A DNA stretch of 64,000 nucleotides from Datura wrightii (GCA_035772735.1 JASDFA010000002.1:39452501-39516500), one strand, 5' to 3'; positions 22,741 through 34,507 are shown, counted from the stretch's first letter. Numbers and translations: made by a program. The notes: a model not told the origin generated them from the sequence alone.

Positions 22741-22937
22741 TATCTGTAACCAAAGAATATAGTAAGCTTTTAGGGACTCAACCCTATATTATACCGCTCT
22801 ACAGCACGACTGAATTAAGAATAAAAGACAACCATCCTATCATGCCTTGCAGCCTCCTACCCATAGTATGTGGTGCACAACACATCCATGGATAGGACTC
22901 TACTTAGCACGGCTTGCAGACTCCCTGGGATACGACC

Positions 22938-22950
22938 TGCTCTGATACCA
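22938..22950 (-). other. Element B1 primer-binding site (initiator Met)
   Basis: On the - strand TGGTATCAGAGCA follows the LTR after the 4-nt spacer AACT. This is the standard initiator-Met primer site and shows that 22955-25538 is the 5' LTR. Confidence 0.88.
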
Positions 22951-22954
22951 AGTT

Positions 22955-25538
22955 TGTCACACCCCGCCTTGGGGGGTATGACTGGCACCTGGTGCCCTAC
23001 TAGGACCTGAACTGCTGGACTGCTAAGCCTGGGCACATCTGGTGCCTGGCTGGCTCTAACTCACATTTCTGGAAACGAAGGGCTATATAACGGCTGTAAA
23101 CGCAGCCCCCGGCCCATTGGCCTATAGCCTCCTGTACCTGTACTAACAGCTGACCAGAAATATATCAATATAGGGAAACCTATGCGGGCCGACAAGGCCA
23201 CCATGCTGTCTAGTTATCTATAACTCAATCACAAAATACTAGAAGGCTACGTGACCGGCAAGGTCACCACTACTGTCAAGCTATGGCCCCACACGGCCAA
23301 CATAAAGAAGCAGAAGTACTAACAGCTAAACAACTGCACGGCCTCACACGACTGGCTCATCTGATCACCGGGAAACATATACAGACTGCAAGCCTCTAGG
23401 AATAGCAATAGAAATGATCGGGACAGGGCCTCGACCTACCCATACTGTGCAACAAAAGAAAACGAAATACACCTCTGGAATTCAGTCTCCGGATGACAGG
23501 AGCTGAATACTCGATTGCTGATAGGAATCACGTGGTATCGCCTGCTCGTCTATGAGTACCTGCAGGCAAGTAATGCAGCGCGCCACCGGGTGTCAGTACC
23601 GCTGGTACTGAGTATGTAAAGTAATAATTGAAAGAAATATCTTAAAACAACAATATAACTGATGAAACTGAAGTAGGAAGGAATAGATTAACTGTCTGAT
23701 AATGTAAATCATACCTTTTTTTGATTATACTGGAAGGAGCAGGAGTCATACCTGAGGATTTATCGTTCTACTGTCGATCTACTCGTATCTACTATAACAC
23801 GACACAGCATATCATAACATACATAGCACACACAAACCTTACCTGGCCCCCATAAGCCGGGGGGTACAACCAGCACAGAATCTATACCCCTACCCCAGTC
23901 ATCCCATCTCCTAAAATAGCTATAAGCATCCCGCCGGTCCCCTGGGTAAGCACTTGGGCTCGTTGAGCCCCTGACTATAACTGCATCTGAGTCCGGAGGA
24001 CTCCTGAATCAGCAGCCGGGCGTATCCGCTCGACAGGGGTGTGTAAGGGCCGATCAAGGCACAATATGGGGAAAAACTGGCATCCCATCTTCGTCCCCTG
24101 TGGGATGGCATGCCACTCCGTAGAGAGACGTATCCTCGTCCTCTGGTGGACGAGTCGATACAGCTATCAACCCTGGGCGGTCATGGATGCTAGGTAGTCC
24201 AACCCCAAATAATACAACGGTCTCAACTAGTAGTACTATTTGCATGTCCCACATACTGAAGCTAATAGTGGTAAAGTATTTGTATATACTATATGCTGAG
24301 CTAATGATAGTAATATGTACGTACTTAATACATGCTGAGACTGGTAATAGTATATATATATAAATATAGTCTTCTGCCAGACTGTACTGGGGCTAATGCT
24401 GGACAAGATATAGTGTTTCTGCTGAAAACTGTGCTGTATACTGAATTTCTATAATAACATGATTTACTATTCCTAACATGCTTTCTAACTTCATTTTAAC
24501 TTATCATTCTATTTCTGAGATGTCTTACAGATATTACATCGCTTTACTAGGTTTCAACTGAATACAATGATATCCTAACATTTTGTGTCACATCACATAC
24601 TGAGCATGCTGTGGAATTCCTAATACTTATATTAGAATCTATATCATGCTAGCAAGTTGCACGCAAGTTATAACTCGATGCCTCTAATATCGTACCAACA
24701 TTCGTAATAAACATAACACATGACTTCTGAGCATTCTACTGGCCTGTGAATTACTGTACTGTACCGAGATTACTTGACTTGCCGAGGAAACTAGCTTTAC
24801 ATACCTTATCCTCGAACTATTCGTCAGTCGGACGAGGCTCGGCCGGTACTTCAACTATTTTCTCCCAACTGCATTCATAAATATGTCAATTAATACTAAA
24901 TACAGCTTTATTTTAAAGAGCAACGTCACTTTCGATATAGTTTATAGCCTAAACTTAGGCTTATCGAAAGAAGGTCGAAAACTCGCTATTTTTCATAGGT
25001 CCAGAAGGGAGAAATATTCACTTCCCAGCTAGGAACACATAGACACTAGTTTAGAGCAATTCCACTTACCTTAGCTCGGTGGCTCGACGATTTGTTGGCC
25101 GTATTTCAAGAAACTAAATCCGTAGGAATGCTCTCTGCTGCTAAATACCTCGGTATCTGAGGTTAATTTGAGTTTGGACAACGTTTAGCAACGTAATCGG
25201 GCGAAACTTATATTACCTCCTTCGTTCTTTTCTCCTCTCTGCTGATTGCTCTCTGTTTCACTGAAAATTATAAGTTTTTACTGATTTAAAACCGAAGTGG
25301 GGCTTTATATACTTAGGCCTGGACAAGGCCAACGTGTCACGGAGCCAACGCGGAGGCTTCACCTCCGTGACACGCTGCCATCGCGGAAGGGTTCTGCCTC
25401 GGCTCCTTCCACGATGGTTCGACAGGTTTCTCATCCGATCTTTTCCTGGGCCTTTCTCTAGCACGTATGGCCTTCAAATATGCTTAACCAACGTGCGAAT
25501 AGGTCATTTAGGTGCCGGAAATTCTACGGGGTATAACA
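22955..25538 (-). repeat. Element B1 5' LTR (2584 bp)
   Basis: It has TG...CA ends (TGTCACACC at 22955; GGTATAACA ending at 25538). Near its U3 end it carries a perfect 12-bp inverted repeat: CGTGTCACGGAG at 25333-25344 and CTCCGTGACACG at 25363-25374. A 7-bp stem CAGTACC-GCT-GGTACTG lies at 23594-23610. Confidence 0.9.
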
Positions 25539-25543
25539 GTTTA

Positions 25544-26682
25544 GGCCTTAGGATCTTAGAAATTTACGTAAAAATCCTTATTAACTCAAAGGAAAATAAC
25601 TGTCAGTGGTCCCAATTAGTGACCTGATGACTCATTTCCAGTCCTCACGATCCGTCACCTTTCCCGTTAAGTACACTGTCTGAACTGGTCACTGGAACCT
25701 CTAACCAATGACATAACGATTCGTTACTGGTGGCCACGAGTCGTGGCTACCACTCATCACGTTCACTACCTCCTTAAAACTAATTTATTAAATTCCTCGC
25801 AACGACTCACACCACAACTCGTTGCCTGGCATGATGAGTCGTGGTCTCCTTCCGTTAAGTACCCTGGTCGATCCACCCATTTTATTTTTTGAACTTCACC
25901 CCAAGACTGACTTAACAACTCGTGGTGGCTAACCACGAGCCGTTCCCTCGCCCGTGGGGTCCTTCAACCATCCTTCCACACAAGTCTCCCCACGAGTCAC
26001 CTGACGACTCGTGGGGTCTCCTCACGAGTTGTCCAACGACTTGTCTTGTGCCTGCAACCCAGATTTTCAGTTTTTCCACGTTTTAACTCCTGAGTCCAAT
26101 CTTTGCGCCCTATTAAATTTACCTATTCATATCCCAAAATGTTGTAGTTTTAAATTTACCTATTCATAACCCAAAATGTCATAGTTTAGGCCTTAGGATC
26201 TTAGAAATTTATGTAAAAGCCCTTACTAACTCGTAGGAAAATAACTTTGAGGGCTCCCAACGAGTGACCTGATGACTCATTTCCAGTCCTCATGATTCTT
26301 CACCTTTCTCGTTAAGTACAATGTATAAACTGGTCACTGGAACCTCTAACAGACGACATAACGATTCGTTACCAATTGCCACCACTCGTCACGTTCACTG
26401 CCTCCTTAAACCATTACATTAAAATTCCTCCCAACAACTCACACCATGACTCATTTCCTGACATGAAGAGTCTTGGTATCCTTCCGTTAAGTACCCTGGT
26501 CAATCCTCCCATTTTATTTTTCAACTTCACCCCACAGCTGATTTGATGACTCATGGTGGTTGACCACGAGTCATTCCCTTGCCCCTGGGGACCTTCAACC
26601 AATCCTTTCAGAAAAGTCTCCCTACGAGTCACCTGACGTATCATGGGGTCTCCTCAGGAGTCATCCAACGACTCATCCTGTG
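25544..26682 (-). repeat. Element B 3' LTR, second part with duplicated U3
   Basis: U3 sequence is present twice. Copy 1 is 25544 to about 26105; copy 2 is about 26160-26682 and continues at 29593. The joint contains a locally doubled AAATTTACCTATTCAT block (about 26117 and 26151). Copy 1 resembles the other LTR (36355-36900) more closely than copy 2 does. Both copies are dense in ACGACTCGTGG/CACGAGTCGT words. Confidence 0.8.
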
Positions 26683-28520
26683 TGTAATACCCCGAAAGTG
26701 CCTAAGAGTAGACCCGGGGGTTAAAAATTGAAAACTGCTGAAAACTGGGGAAAAGTTGCAAGACGAGGGGTGTGATGACTCGTGGTTGGAAACCACGAGC
26801 CGCTGTTTCCAATTGTTATTTCAGGAGTCCAGGTGGTAGTAGAAGCATCGACCGACATAACGACTCGTTATGAGAAACAATGAGCTGTCGTTTGTAGTTG
26901 TGGTGAGATTTTAGGGTGTGCTACTGGGGAAGGAGCGAGCCGTACAATGACTCATTGGTACCTCTTACAAGTCATTGTAAGTGGTTGTGGGTTGGAGCCT
27001 TGGGTGTTCAAGTAGTGGCAGCGGATGGTTGTAACGGGCCATTGAAGCTAACAATGACCCATTATGGCAATCGTGGAAAGGAAGTTAAGGGCTGGTCTAG
27101 TGTGGGTGGCGGAAAGAAGAAATGAGTCATTTGCTCTAGCAATGACTCGTCATGTCGATCGTCATTTGGGCTACCAGTTAAGTAACCAGTGCACCTAGAG
27201 GATGGGTGAATGAGTCGTTAGAGGAACTAACGACTCATCCTATCGACCGTTGTTTGAGAAGCTAAAAGATTGAACAGGTACCGTGCATTCAACGGAAGGT
27301 CACCACGGGTCTTTGTAAGGACCAACGACTCGTGGTGAGGGTCATGGGTTCCAGTTCGGCCAGATTTTAAGTTTTCCTTAGGGGCATATTTTGTAAACTC
27401 CTATGCTTTTACCCTCTAAACTACGTCTTTTTGGGTTCTACCTTTGCACGATTTTAAGGGCTTTTCATGCATAAACCCTCATTCTCTCAACTCTCCTTCT
27501 TCCTTCTCTCTTCTAAAAAATTTTAGGGTTTCATAAGGTTTTCTTCAAGCTTCAAGGAAGATTTTCGAGTGGGATTTTTGTCTACCAGGTATGCTGGTTT
27601 TTCAACAAGGATACTCTTCCATCCTTGTGCCCCGAAAATATTTTCATTAAATACCGATTTTGATAATTCTAGAAAAGCATGATCTAGTGTTTGTAAAAAA
27701 GGTAAATTCTTCCTTATTTTTCTTATATGCTAATATCTACTGCGATTTTAAACTTAATTGGATTATTTATTGATGGGTTATCTTGAATTATGAAATATAG
27801 GTTGAGTATGTATGTGTGTAGTATGTTCTTCCTAAATTGATTTGAGTATTGAATGGGAATTATTCATTTCTCCCTTGATTATAGTAGAAACTCATGATCA
27901 TGATGGAAGAGTGGAAATATTATATAATTAACCCTAATGACTTGATTATGATATTGATGACCATCTTGGGTTGAGTAGGAGTTGTGGGCTTGAGTAATTG
28001 AAGTAAATTTTGTATCATCACCATGTTTTAGATTTAATTGATTGGGCATGACTAGATTGCATCTATATTGTTGAAATATGAAGCTTGGGCGGATTCTATA
28101 TTGTTTTTCTCACTAAATTGTTTTTATAAAATCCTAGAATCTAAAATTCTGTGGTTAAAGAGTTCATAAAAGGAGTGATTATGACAAGTGTGTGAAAAAT
28201 TTGTAAACCTAAATAAATGAAGTCATGCATCCTGATGGAGTATGAGTTGAGTTCTATAAACCATGTATGATCTTATATTACCTATTGAATGAGGTGAGTT
28301 CGTAATTGAAATTCCATGGTAGAATAATGCAAGTATGAATTTAGGAAATTGGTTCTGTGATAATGCGAATCATGATGATAAAGCTTGTGACTAATATGTC
28401 AACTTGTTGAGCCTGTGCCTATTAAAAGATAGCTCTAATCCTTTTAAAAATGAGTATTTCAAGATGGAGTGGTGAATGTTCTTGTCTCTGATTATCCATA
28501 GTAATTTAGATTAACTTTAG

Positions 28521-28720
28521 TCGTTAGTGGAGTATGTCTTCTCTTAGTCAGTCGGGACTCACATCCCTAGTCGTTAGTGGAGTATGTCTTCTCTTAGCCA
28601 GCCGGGACTCACATCCCTAGTCGTTAGTGGAGTATGTCTTCTCTTAGCCAGCCGGGACTCACATCCCTAGTCGTTAGTGGAGTATGTCTTCTCTTAGCTA
28701 GCCGGGACTCACATCCCTAG
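28521..28720 (+). repeat. Four tandem 50-bp repeats inside solo LTR B2
   Basis: Units start TCGTTAGTGG at 28521, 28571, 28621 and 28671. They are nearly identical (GTCAGTC, GCCAGCC and GCTAGCC variants). A degenerate fifth start, TAGTCAGTTGAG, follows. There are no unique spacers. Confidence 0.95.
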
Positions 28721-29135
28721 TCAGTTGAGTATCTTATTTCCCTGTGTTGATCGAGGCTTACTTTTAGCCAGTGACCCTCTATATCAGAGCCTTCTCTCTC
28801 CCTTTGACAGTCAGGGATTTTCTTTAGCTGAGAATGTTTCCCTTTGATAGTCAGGGACGCTCCCTTCGACCTTCAAGGACTCCCCCTTAGATGGGCAGGG
28901 ACCCTCTTGATATTAGTCACGACATAATACCTTTGTATTATTCCCGATTATCACTTTTGCACATCCGCAGTTACTATAATAATGTATGTCCTTATAATGT
29001 GGTTATGTTAATTGAATATGTGAATCTCATATAAGATTGTCGTATCTCATTTCAATTACATTGCTATTAATATGTTTTCCATTAATTCCTTCTGGTATAT
29101 ATTATGAGTGAGTTTATTTACGCTTCCTGCATACT

Positions 29136-29277
29136 CAGTACATAACAAGTACTGATCGCACGCCTCTTGTGCTATATCGTTTCATGATATAGATTCAGGT
29201 CTCCAGGTTCAGCCGCGTGGCTAGATAAGCTCCTTCCTCTCCCAGTTGCTAGTGGTGAGTCCTCATCTTTTGAGGAC
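29136..29277 (+). promoter_or_regulatory. Three-hairpin module in solo LTR B2
   Basis: H1 is CAGTAC-ATAACAA-GTACTG (29136-29154). H2 is CTATATC-GTTTCAT-GATATAG (29172-29192). H3 is GTCCTCA-TCTTT-TGAGGAC (29259-29277). All three stems are perfect. They lie about 310-450 bp before the LTR end. Confidence 0.6.
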
Positions 29278-29592
29278 GTGGTTTATGTTCTTTTTTTATC
29301 ATGTGTCAGTTGTCAGACTTTGGGAGTTAGCTGGAGGCTTGTCCCAACAACTCATCAGTTTAGTAGAAGGCTTTCGGACTTGTCTAGACAGTTTCAGCTA
29401 TGTATCTAAGTGTTATTAAATTGTCTTTGTGGATCGTATTAGATTCTTGTTATTTTCTTCAGCTCATTTATGATGTTAGTCACATCAGATGTTAAGTGTA
29501 TGCTATGAATATGCCATGGGTTGACTTGGAGCCTTTGGGGGTTCCTTGTCCCGTGTTACGGCTAGGGTGTGAACTTGGGTCGTGACCCTGTG

Positions 29593-29665
29593 CCTGCAAC
29601 CCAGATTTTCAGTTTTTCCCCATTTTAACTCCTGAGTCCAATGTTTGAGTACTCGGGGTATAACA
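29593..29665 (-). repeat. Element B 3' LTR, terminal part
   Basis: CCTGCAACCCAGATTTTCAG through GGGGTATAACA matches the end of the other B LTR (36841-36914). The adjoining ATATCTCCCCCCTGGG is the - strand polypurine tract (CCCAGGGGGGAGATAT). Confidence 0.88.
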
Positions 29666-29910
29666 ATATCTCCCCCCTGGGAACATTCGTCCTCGAATGT
29701 TAGAAACATGCAGAAAATTCAGAAATAAGCTATCACTATATATAAATACTAATCATTTAAGTTGAATACTGACGGATTGACTACCTCCGAAAAGATCTAC
29801 ATAACTGAACTGAATTCAGACATCACATACATTTACCATATCATAAAACAAACTTGTGTGATGAACTGAACATGAAAACTGACTAGAGGTTTAGGGAAAA
29901 AACTGATACC

Positions 29911-30303
29911 TCAGGTCGGAACTGAGCCGGTAGAGAATAAATGGGGGTATATCGCCATCATATCTGCTTCGAATTCCCACGTAGCTCCTTCAACATGCTG
30001 ATTTCTCCATAATAATTTAACTGAAGCTACTTCTTTGTTCCTTAGCTTATGGACTTGATGATCTAAGATTTCCACCGGAATTTCTTCATAGCTGAGGCTA
30101 TCCTTTATTCCAATTCTGTCCACCGAGACTACTAAAGCTGGATCACCCAAACACTTTTTCAAAAGTGATACATGAAACATAGGATGAGCTGAAGATAACT
30201 CCGAGGGCAAGTCCAACTCATACGCCACCTTACCAACTCTCCTCACAACCAAGTAGGGGCCAAAATAGCGGGGAATGAGTTTCCCTTTCTTTCCGAACCG
30301 CAT
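29911..30303 (-). pseudogene. Element B integrase C-terminus and chromodomain
   Basis: 130 uninterrupted codons encode the end of pol. They begin MRFGKKGKLIPRYFGPYLVV and continue with YELDLPSELSSAHPMFHVS, the gypsy integrase C-terminal phrase. The chromodomain follows: VEILDHQVHKLRNKEVASV, then KLLWRNQHVEGATWEFEADM and YPHLF. Chromodomains in plant chromoviruses guide insertion to heterochromatin by reading histone marks. The stop follows soon after YPHLF, as usual. Confidence 0.9.
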
Positions 30304-30498
30304 GACTCCCTTTATGGGAGATACCTTTAGAAATACCTAATTGTCCACCTCAAACTCCAAATTCCTTCTCCTCACATCGGCATATGATTTCTGATGACTT
30401 TGAGAGGTTTTCAATCGGTCCCTTATCAAGTGAACCTTCACCATCGCCTCGTGAACCGAATCTGGCCATGCCATAGGTACCTCACCAACCTCAAACCA

Positions 30499-31275
30499 TC
30501 AGATGGGAGATCTACACCTCCGCCCATAGAGAGCCTCGAACGGTGCCATTTGGATACTGGAGTGATAGTTGTTATTATAAGCAAACTCGATTAAGGGCAA
30601 ATGATCATCCCAAATATCTTTAAAATCCATAACATATGCCCTCAACATGTCCTCAAGAGTCTGGATTGTTTGCTCGGCTTGGCCATCCATTTGCAGATGA
30701 AAGGCTGTGCTGAGCTTGACTAGAGTCCCAAGTCCCTTTTGAAAATACTACCCGAATTGGGAGGTAAATTGAGTACCGGTCTGAAATAATAGACAAGGGT
30801 ACTCCATGAAGTCGAACCAACTCCCGAATATACAACTTGGCATAATCATCCACCGAATCCGTGGTCTTGACCGATAGAAAGTGTGCAGCCTTGGTTAACC
30901 TGTCCACAACAACCCAAATGGAGTCTTACTGTCTCCAAGTACAGGGTAAACCTGTATAAAGTCCATGTTGATCTCTTCCCACTTCCAAGTAGGAATGCTA
31001 ATATCTTGGAGTATGCCTCCCGATCTCTGATGCTCAACTTTCACTTGCTAGCAATTTGGACACTTGGCTACAAATTTTGCAATATCCCTCTTCATGCCAT
31101 TCCACCAATAAGCTTCCTGCAAGTCATGATACATCTTGGTGGAACCTGGATGGATAGAATATCTGGTACCATGTGCCTCATGTAATATCCGAACTCTCAA
31201 ATTATCAATGTCTTGAACACATAGTTGACCCTGGTATTGTAGCACACCATCTCCCCCTTGGGAGAAAACCTCCAC
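30499..31275 (-). pseudogene. Element B integrase
   Basis: It is read in three frame-broken pieces. 31275-31048 has the zinc-binding HHCC region (LHEAHGTRYSIHPGSTKMYH and KCPNC). 30907-30653 has [18 protein letters not shown] and the second Asp in IISDR. 30690-30499 has MDGQAEQTIQTLEDMLRA, with the third catalytic Glu, and IEFAYNNNYHSSIQMAPFEA plus LYGRRCRSP. A frameshift lies just after IISDR. Confidence 0.88.
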
Positions 31276-31446
31276 CTTTTAACTTCGCACTGCTTCCTTC
31301 AACTTCTTCTAAATCGGATCCTCATCTTGATTATATTTGACATCGACCACCAAGGACTATTCTGACCCATTTTGCACAATAATGCCTCCATCGGTCAACT
31401 CGATCAATCTAAATACCAACCTTGCAAGATGGTGGACATCCTTCAC

Positions 31447-32730
31447 CTACTCCCTCCTTCCATCATCCACGCGGGACACACTCTCTATAGAGAGCCTACT
31501 AAGTGCATCCGCCACCACATTAGCCTTGCCCAAGTGGCAAAAAACACTCATATCGCAGTCCTTTAATAACTCCAACCACCTCCTTTGCCGAAGATTGAGA
31601 TCCTTCTGTGTGAACACATATTGCAAACTCTTGTGATCCGTGAATACATCCACGTAGACCCCATACAAGTAATGCCTCCATATCTTCAATGCGAACACCA
31701 CCGCAGCCAACTTGAGATCATGGGTCGGGTAATTCTTTCGTGAACTTTCAGCTGTCGGGAGGCATATGCTATTACTTTCCCATGCTACATCAACAAATAT
31801 CCCAGTCCGTCTCCTGAAGAATCACAATCTACAACAAAGCCATCCGTGCCCTCGGATAAAGTCAACTTGGTGCTAAAGTGAGTCGGGTCTTTAATTCCTG
31901 GAAGCTTTTCTCACAAGCCTCTGACTATTGGAACTTTATCTTTTTCTGAGTCAACTTAGTCAATGGTGCGGAAATAGATGAAAAACCCTCCACAAATCTC
32001 CAATAGTAGCCTGCCAGGCCCAAGAAACTCTGAATTTCTGAAGGACTCACCATTCTAGGCCAATTCTTCACTGCCTCGATTTTTTGAGAATCCACTGTTA
32101 TGCCCTCGCTTGATACTACATGGCCCAAAAATGCTACCGAGTTCAACTAGAACTCGCACTTGCTAAACTTGGCATACAACTGATGATCCTTGAGGGTCTG
32201 AAGCACTACTCTCAAATGAGCGACATGCTCCTCCTCGCTCCGGGAGTATATAAGGATGTCATCAATGAACACAATCACGAACATATCCAGGTATTGCTTG
32301 AAGACCCTGTTCATCAGGTCCATAAAAGCTGTAGGAGCATTAGTTAGTCCAAATAACATAATAACAAACTCATAATGGCCATATAGGGTTCTCAAGGCTA
32401 TCTTTGGGATATCACACCCTTGAACTCTGAGCTGATGGTATCTGGACCTGAGATCTATCTTCGAGAAACACCTGGCACCCTGGAGCTGGTCAAATAAATC
32501 ATTAATCCTGGGCAAGGGGGTACCTGTTCTTGAAAGTGACTTTATTCAACTGCTGATAATCAATACACATCTGAAGTGATCCATACTTCTTTCAAACTAA
32601 GAGAACCGGTGCACTCCATGAGACTTGCTCAGTCAAATGAAACCCTTATCCAACAAGTCCTTCAACTGTTCTTTTAACTCCTTTAGCTCGGCTAGATCCA
32701 TCGTGTAAGGAGGAATGGAGATAGGATGTG
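31447..32730 (-). pseudogene. Element B reverse transcriptase and RNase H
   Basis: RT (32515-31925) includes [40 protein letters not shown], the intact catalytic [13 protein letters not shown] and FLGHVVSSEGITVDSQKI. The upstream RT start (32730-32516) is frame-broken. RNase H follows to 31447, ending [20 protein letters not shown] and [12 protein letters not shown]. Stops occur around 31860-31930. Confidence 0.88.
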
Positions 32731-32739
32731 CATCTGGAA

Positions 32740-33321
32740 TTAGATAAATACAAAAATAATCTCCCTCTCTGGAGGAACACCTGACAGATCATCGGAGAAA
32801 AGCTTCGGATACTCACACACCACTAGAATTGATTGAATAGTCGGGGTCTCGAACTCTACATCCTTAACCCTAACTAGGTGGTACATGCAACCCTTAGAGG
32901 TCATTTTTCGGGCTTTAAAGTATGAAATAAACTGACCGACTGGTACGACTGAAATATCCTTCCATTCCAAAACTGACTCACTCGGAAACTGAAATTCCAC
33001 TGCACGGGTCCTACAATTAATCAAAGCATAACATGCAAACAGCCAATCCATACTCAAAATGATGTTAAAGTCATTCATGGAAAATTCATCTAAGTCCGCG
33101 GAGGTAATCTTATGCAACACCATAATGGGGCAACCCCTATACACTCGCCTTGCTACCACTGATTCACCGATTGGAATAGATATGGAGAATGATTCTAACA
33201 AAATTTCAGGACTAACTCCAAAACTACTAGTAATATAAGGGGTCACAAAAGAAAAATTATCTCCTGGATCTAAAAAAACATAAGCATCAGTATGGAAGAC
33301 TTGCAACTTACCCATGACCAC
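32740..33321 (-). pseudogene. Element B protease
   Basis: 193 uninterrupted codons. The active-site region reads VFLDPGDNFSFVTPY, with D-P-G in place of D-[ST]-G; related element E has LLDPGATLYFVTPY. Downstream landmarks are VARRVYRGCPIMV, ILSMDWLFACYALINCRTR and [19 protein letters not shown], the last being the link to RT. Confidence 0.87.
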
Positions 33322-33399
33322 ATCTGGCGAAGCCTCAAGCTCCTGGCGAGGCGCTAGGGCATAAAACCTGTTTTGGCGCTGACCACCTGCTAAACTAGT

Positions 33400-34507
33400 G
33401 GAGTCACCCTACTGAGGGGGTCGTACTGCTAGAGCGGTAGAATTGGATGCAGGACAATCTTTGATCCTGCGTCCGGGTTTTCCACACCCGAAGCCAGCAT
33501 CTGCGCCGACCAGGCACCTCCCGAGATGATTCTTGCCGCACTTCACACAAACTGGAAAAGTGCACTCCACCTGCATGCTACCATGATCCCTCAAGCCTAT
33601 AGCCCTACCCCTCTGGCCTCCCTTCAACCTGGATGGTGTGCTGGCCGATGATGGAGCTAGAGCAATGGACCTATGATGGGTCTGCTAATGTGGTCCACCT
33701 CCTAACCTGGCTTGAGAAACCCCGTAGCTGTCGGTCCTGGCCCTCTTGGCCTATCTCTACCTCCTGTAGACTGACTCCATCTGCTGTGCATGTAATACAA
33801 TATGGGCAAAATCAATGTCCCGGTGAAGCATGGTGATTTGACAATCCTTGTCCAAGTAATCTGCTACCCCATGCACAAAATGGCTCACCCGAGCCTGCTG
33901 ATCCACCACCAACTCTAGAGCATATTTCGATAACAGGGTGAATTCCAATGCATATTCCTGGACAAATATATTACCCTACTTCATATTTACAAACTTAGCC
34001 TCTTTGAGCTCCCTCATCTCCCGATGGGAAGAATCGATCCATGAATGCAGTATGAAATTCGTCCTAACCTATCGGGCCAGCACCCACCGCCCTGACATCT
34101 CTCCATTGCTTAAACCATATATATGCTACCCCTTTTAGCTGATAGGAAGTTAGGTCAATGCATTCCCCATTGTTTACCCCCATAACCTGGGTGATCTTCA
34201 GAATCTCCTCAATGAAATCATGTGGATCCTTGTCCACCCTTGACCCCGTGAAATCCAAAGGGCTCATCCTCAAGAAGTCCCTCACCCTAGCTTCCGTTGC
34301 ATTCCCATTCTGAGGGAGATGCGCCACTGTCTAATTCTGGACCTGGGTAGTTATGGCCTGTGACAACATCTGAATCGCTGCGCTAAACTCGGCGTGGGAA
34401 GATGGCTTTGGTACGTGCTCCTTATGAACGGGTGGAGTTGGTTGATGCTCACCCTCATGATCATTTCCATTTCTATTTCTCCTAGAATTTACTCGATGTG
34501 GAGGCAT
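33400..34507 (-). pseudogene. Element B gag
   Basis: The - strand ATG at 34507 gives MPPHRVNSRRNRNGNDHEGE, equivalent to MAPRRVNRRRNRDD of element E. Further gag pieces are FLRMSPLDFTGSRVDKDPHD and FIEEILKITQVMGVNNGECI (34327-34064), VSHFVHGVADYLDKDCQITM (33948-33757), and a knuckle region CVKCGKNHLGRCLVG (33627-33409). Stops and frameshifts separate them, for example a stop just after TTQVQN. Confidence 0.87.

Larger units (their letters stand above)
22124..25538 (-). mobile_element. Element B1: internally deleted chromovirus-type retroelement nested in the B LTR
   Basis: It is flanked by a perfect 5-bp duplication GTTTA (22119-22123 and 25539-25543). On the - strand it has a full 5' LTR (22955-25538), a primer site, a leader and the start of gag. 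It then jumps at about 22262 into the last 139 bp of the 3' LTR. Everything from the middle of gag through pol and most of the 3' LTR is missing. The junction lies in a shared TATAACGGC. The lineage (chromovirus) is inferred from LTR ends, primer and gag only. Confidence 0.88.
26683..29587 (+). mobile_element. Element B2: solo LTR (about 2.9 kb)
   Basis: It starts TGTAATACCCCGAAAGTG and ends GGGTCGTGACC, close to the TGTAATACCCCG...GTCGTGACA termini of chromovirus LTRs. It is flanked by CTGTG on both sides (26678-26682 and 29588-29592). No primer site or coding sequence follows the end, so it is a solo LTR left by recombination between two LTRs. It shows the palindromic-word cluster at 26770-27350, a 4 x 50-bp tandem repeat, and the three-hairpin module near its 3' end. 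Confidence 0.85.

Noticed and set aside
25600..27350. Satellite DNA made of ACGACTCGTGG words
   Set aside because: The words are irregularly spaced and confined to LTR U3 regions, and the blocks align with the other LTR copies as single-copy LTR sequence.
28521..28720. CRISPR-like regular repeats
   Set aside because: The four 50-bp units are directly adjacent with no unique spacers and lie in an LTR of a plant element.
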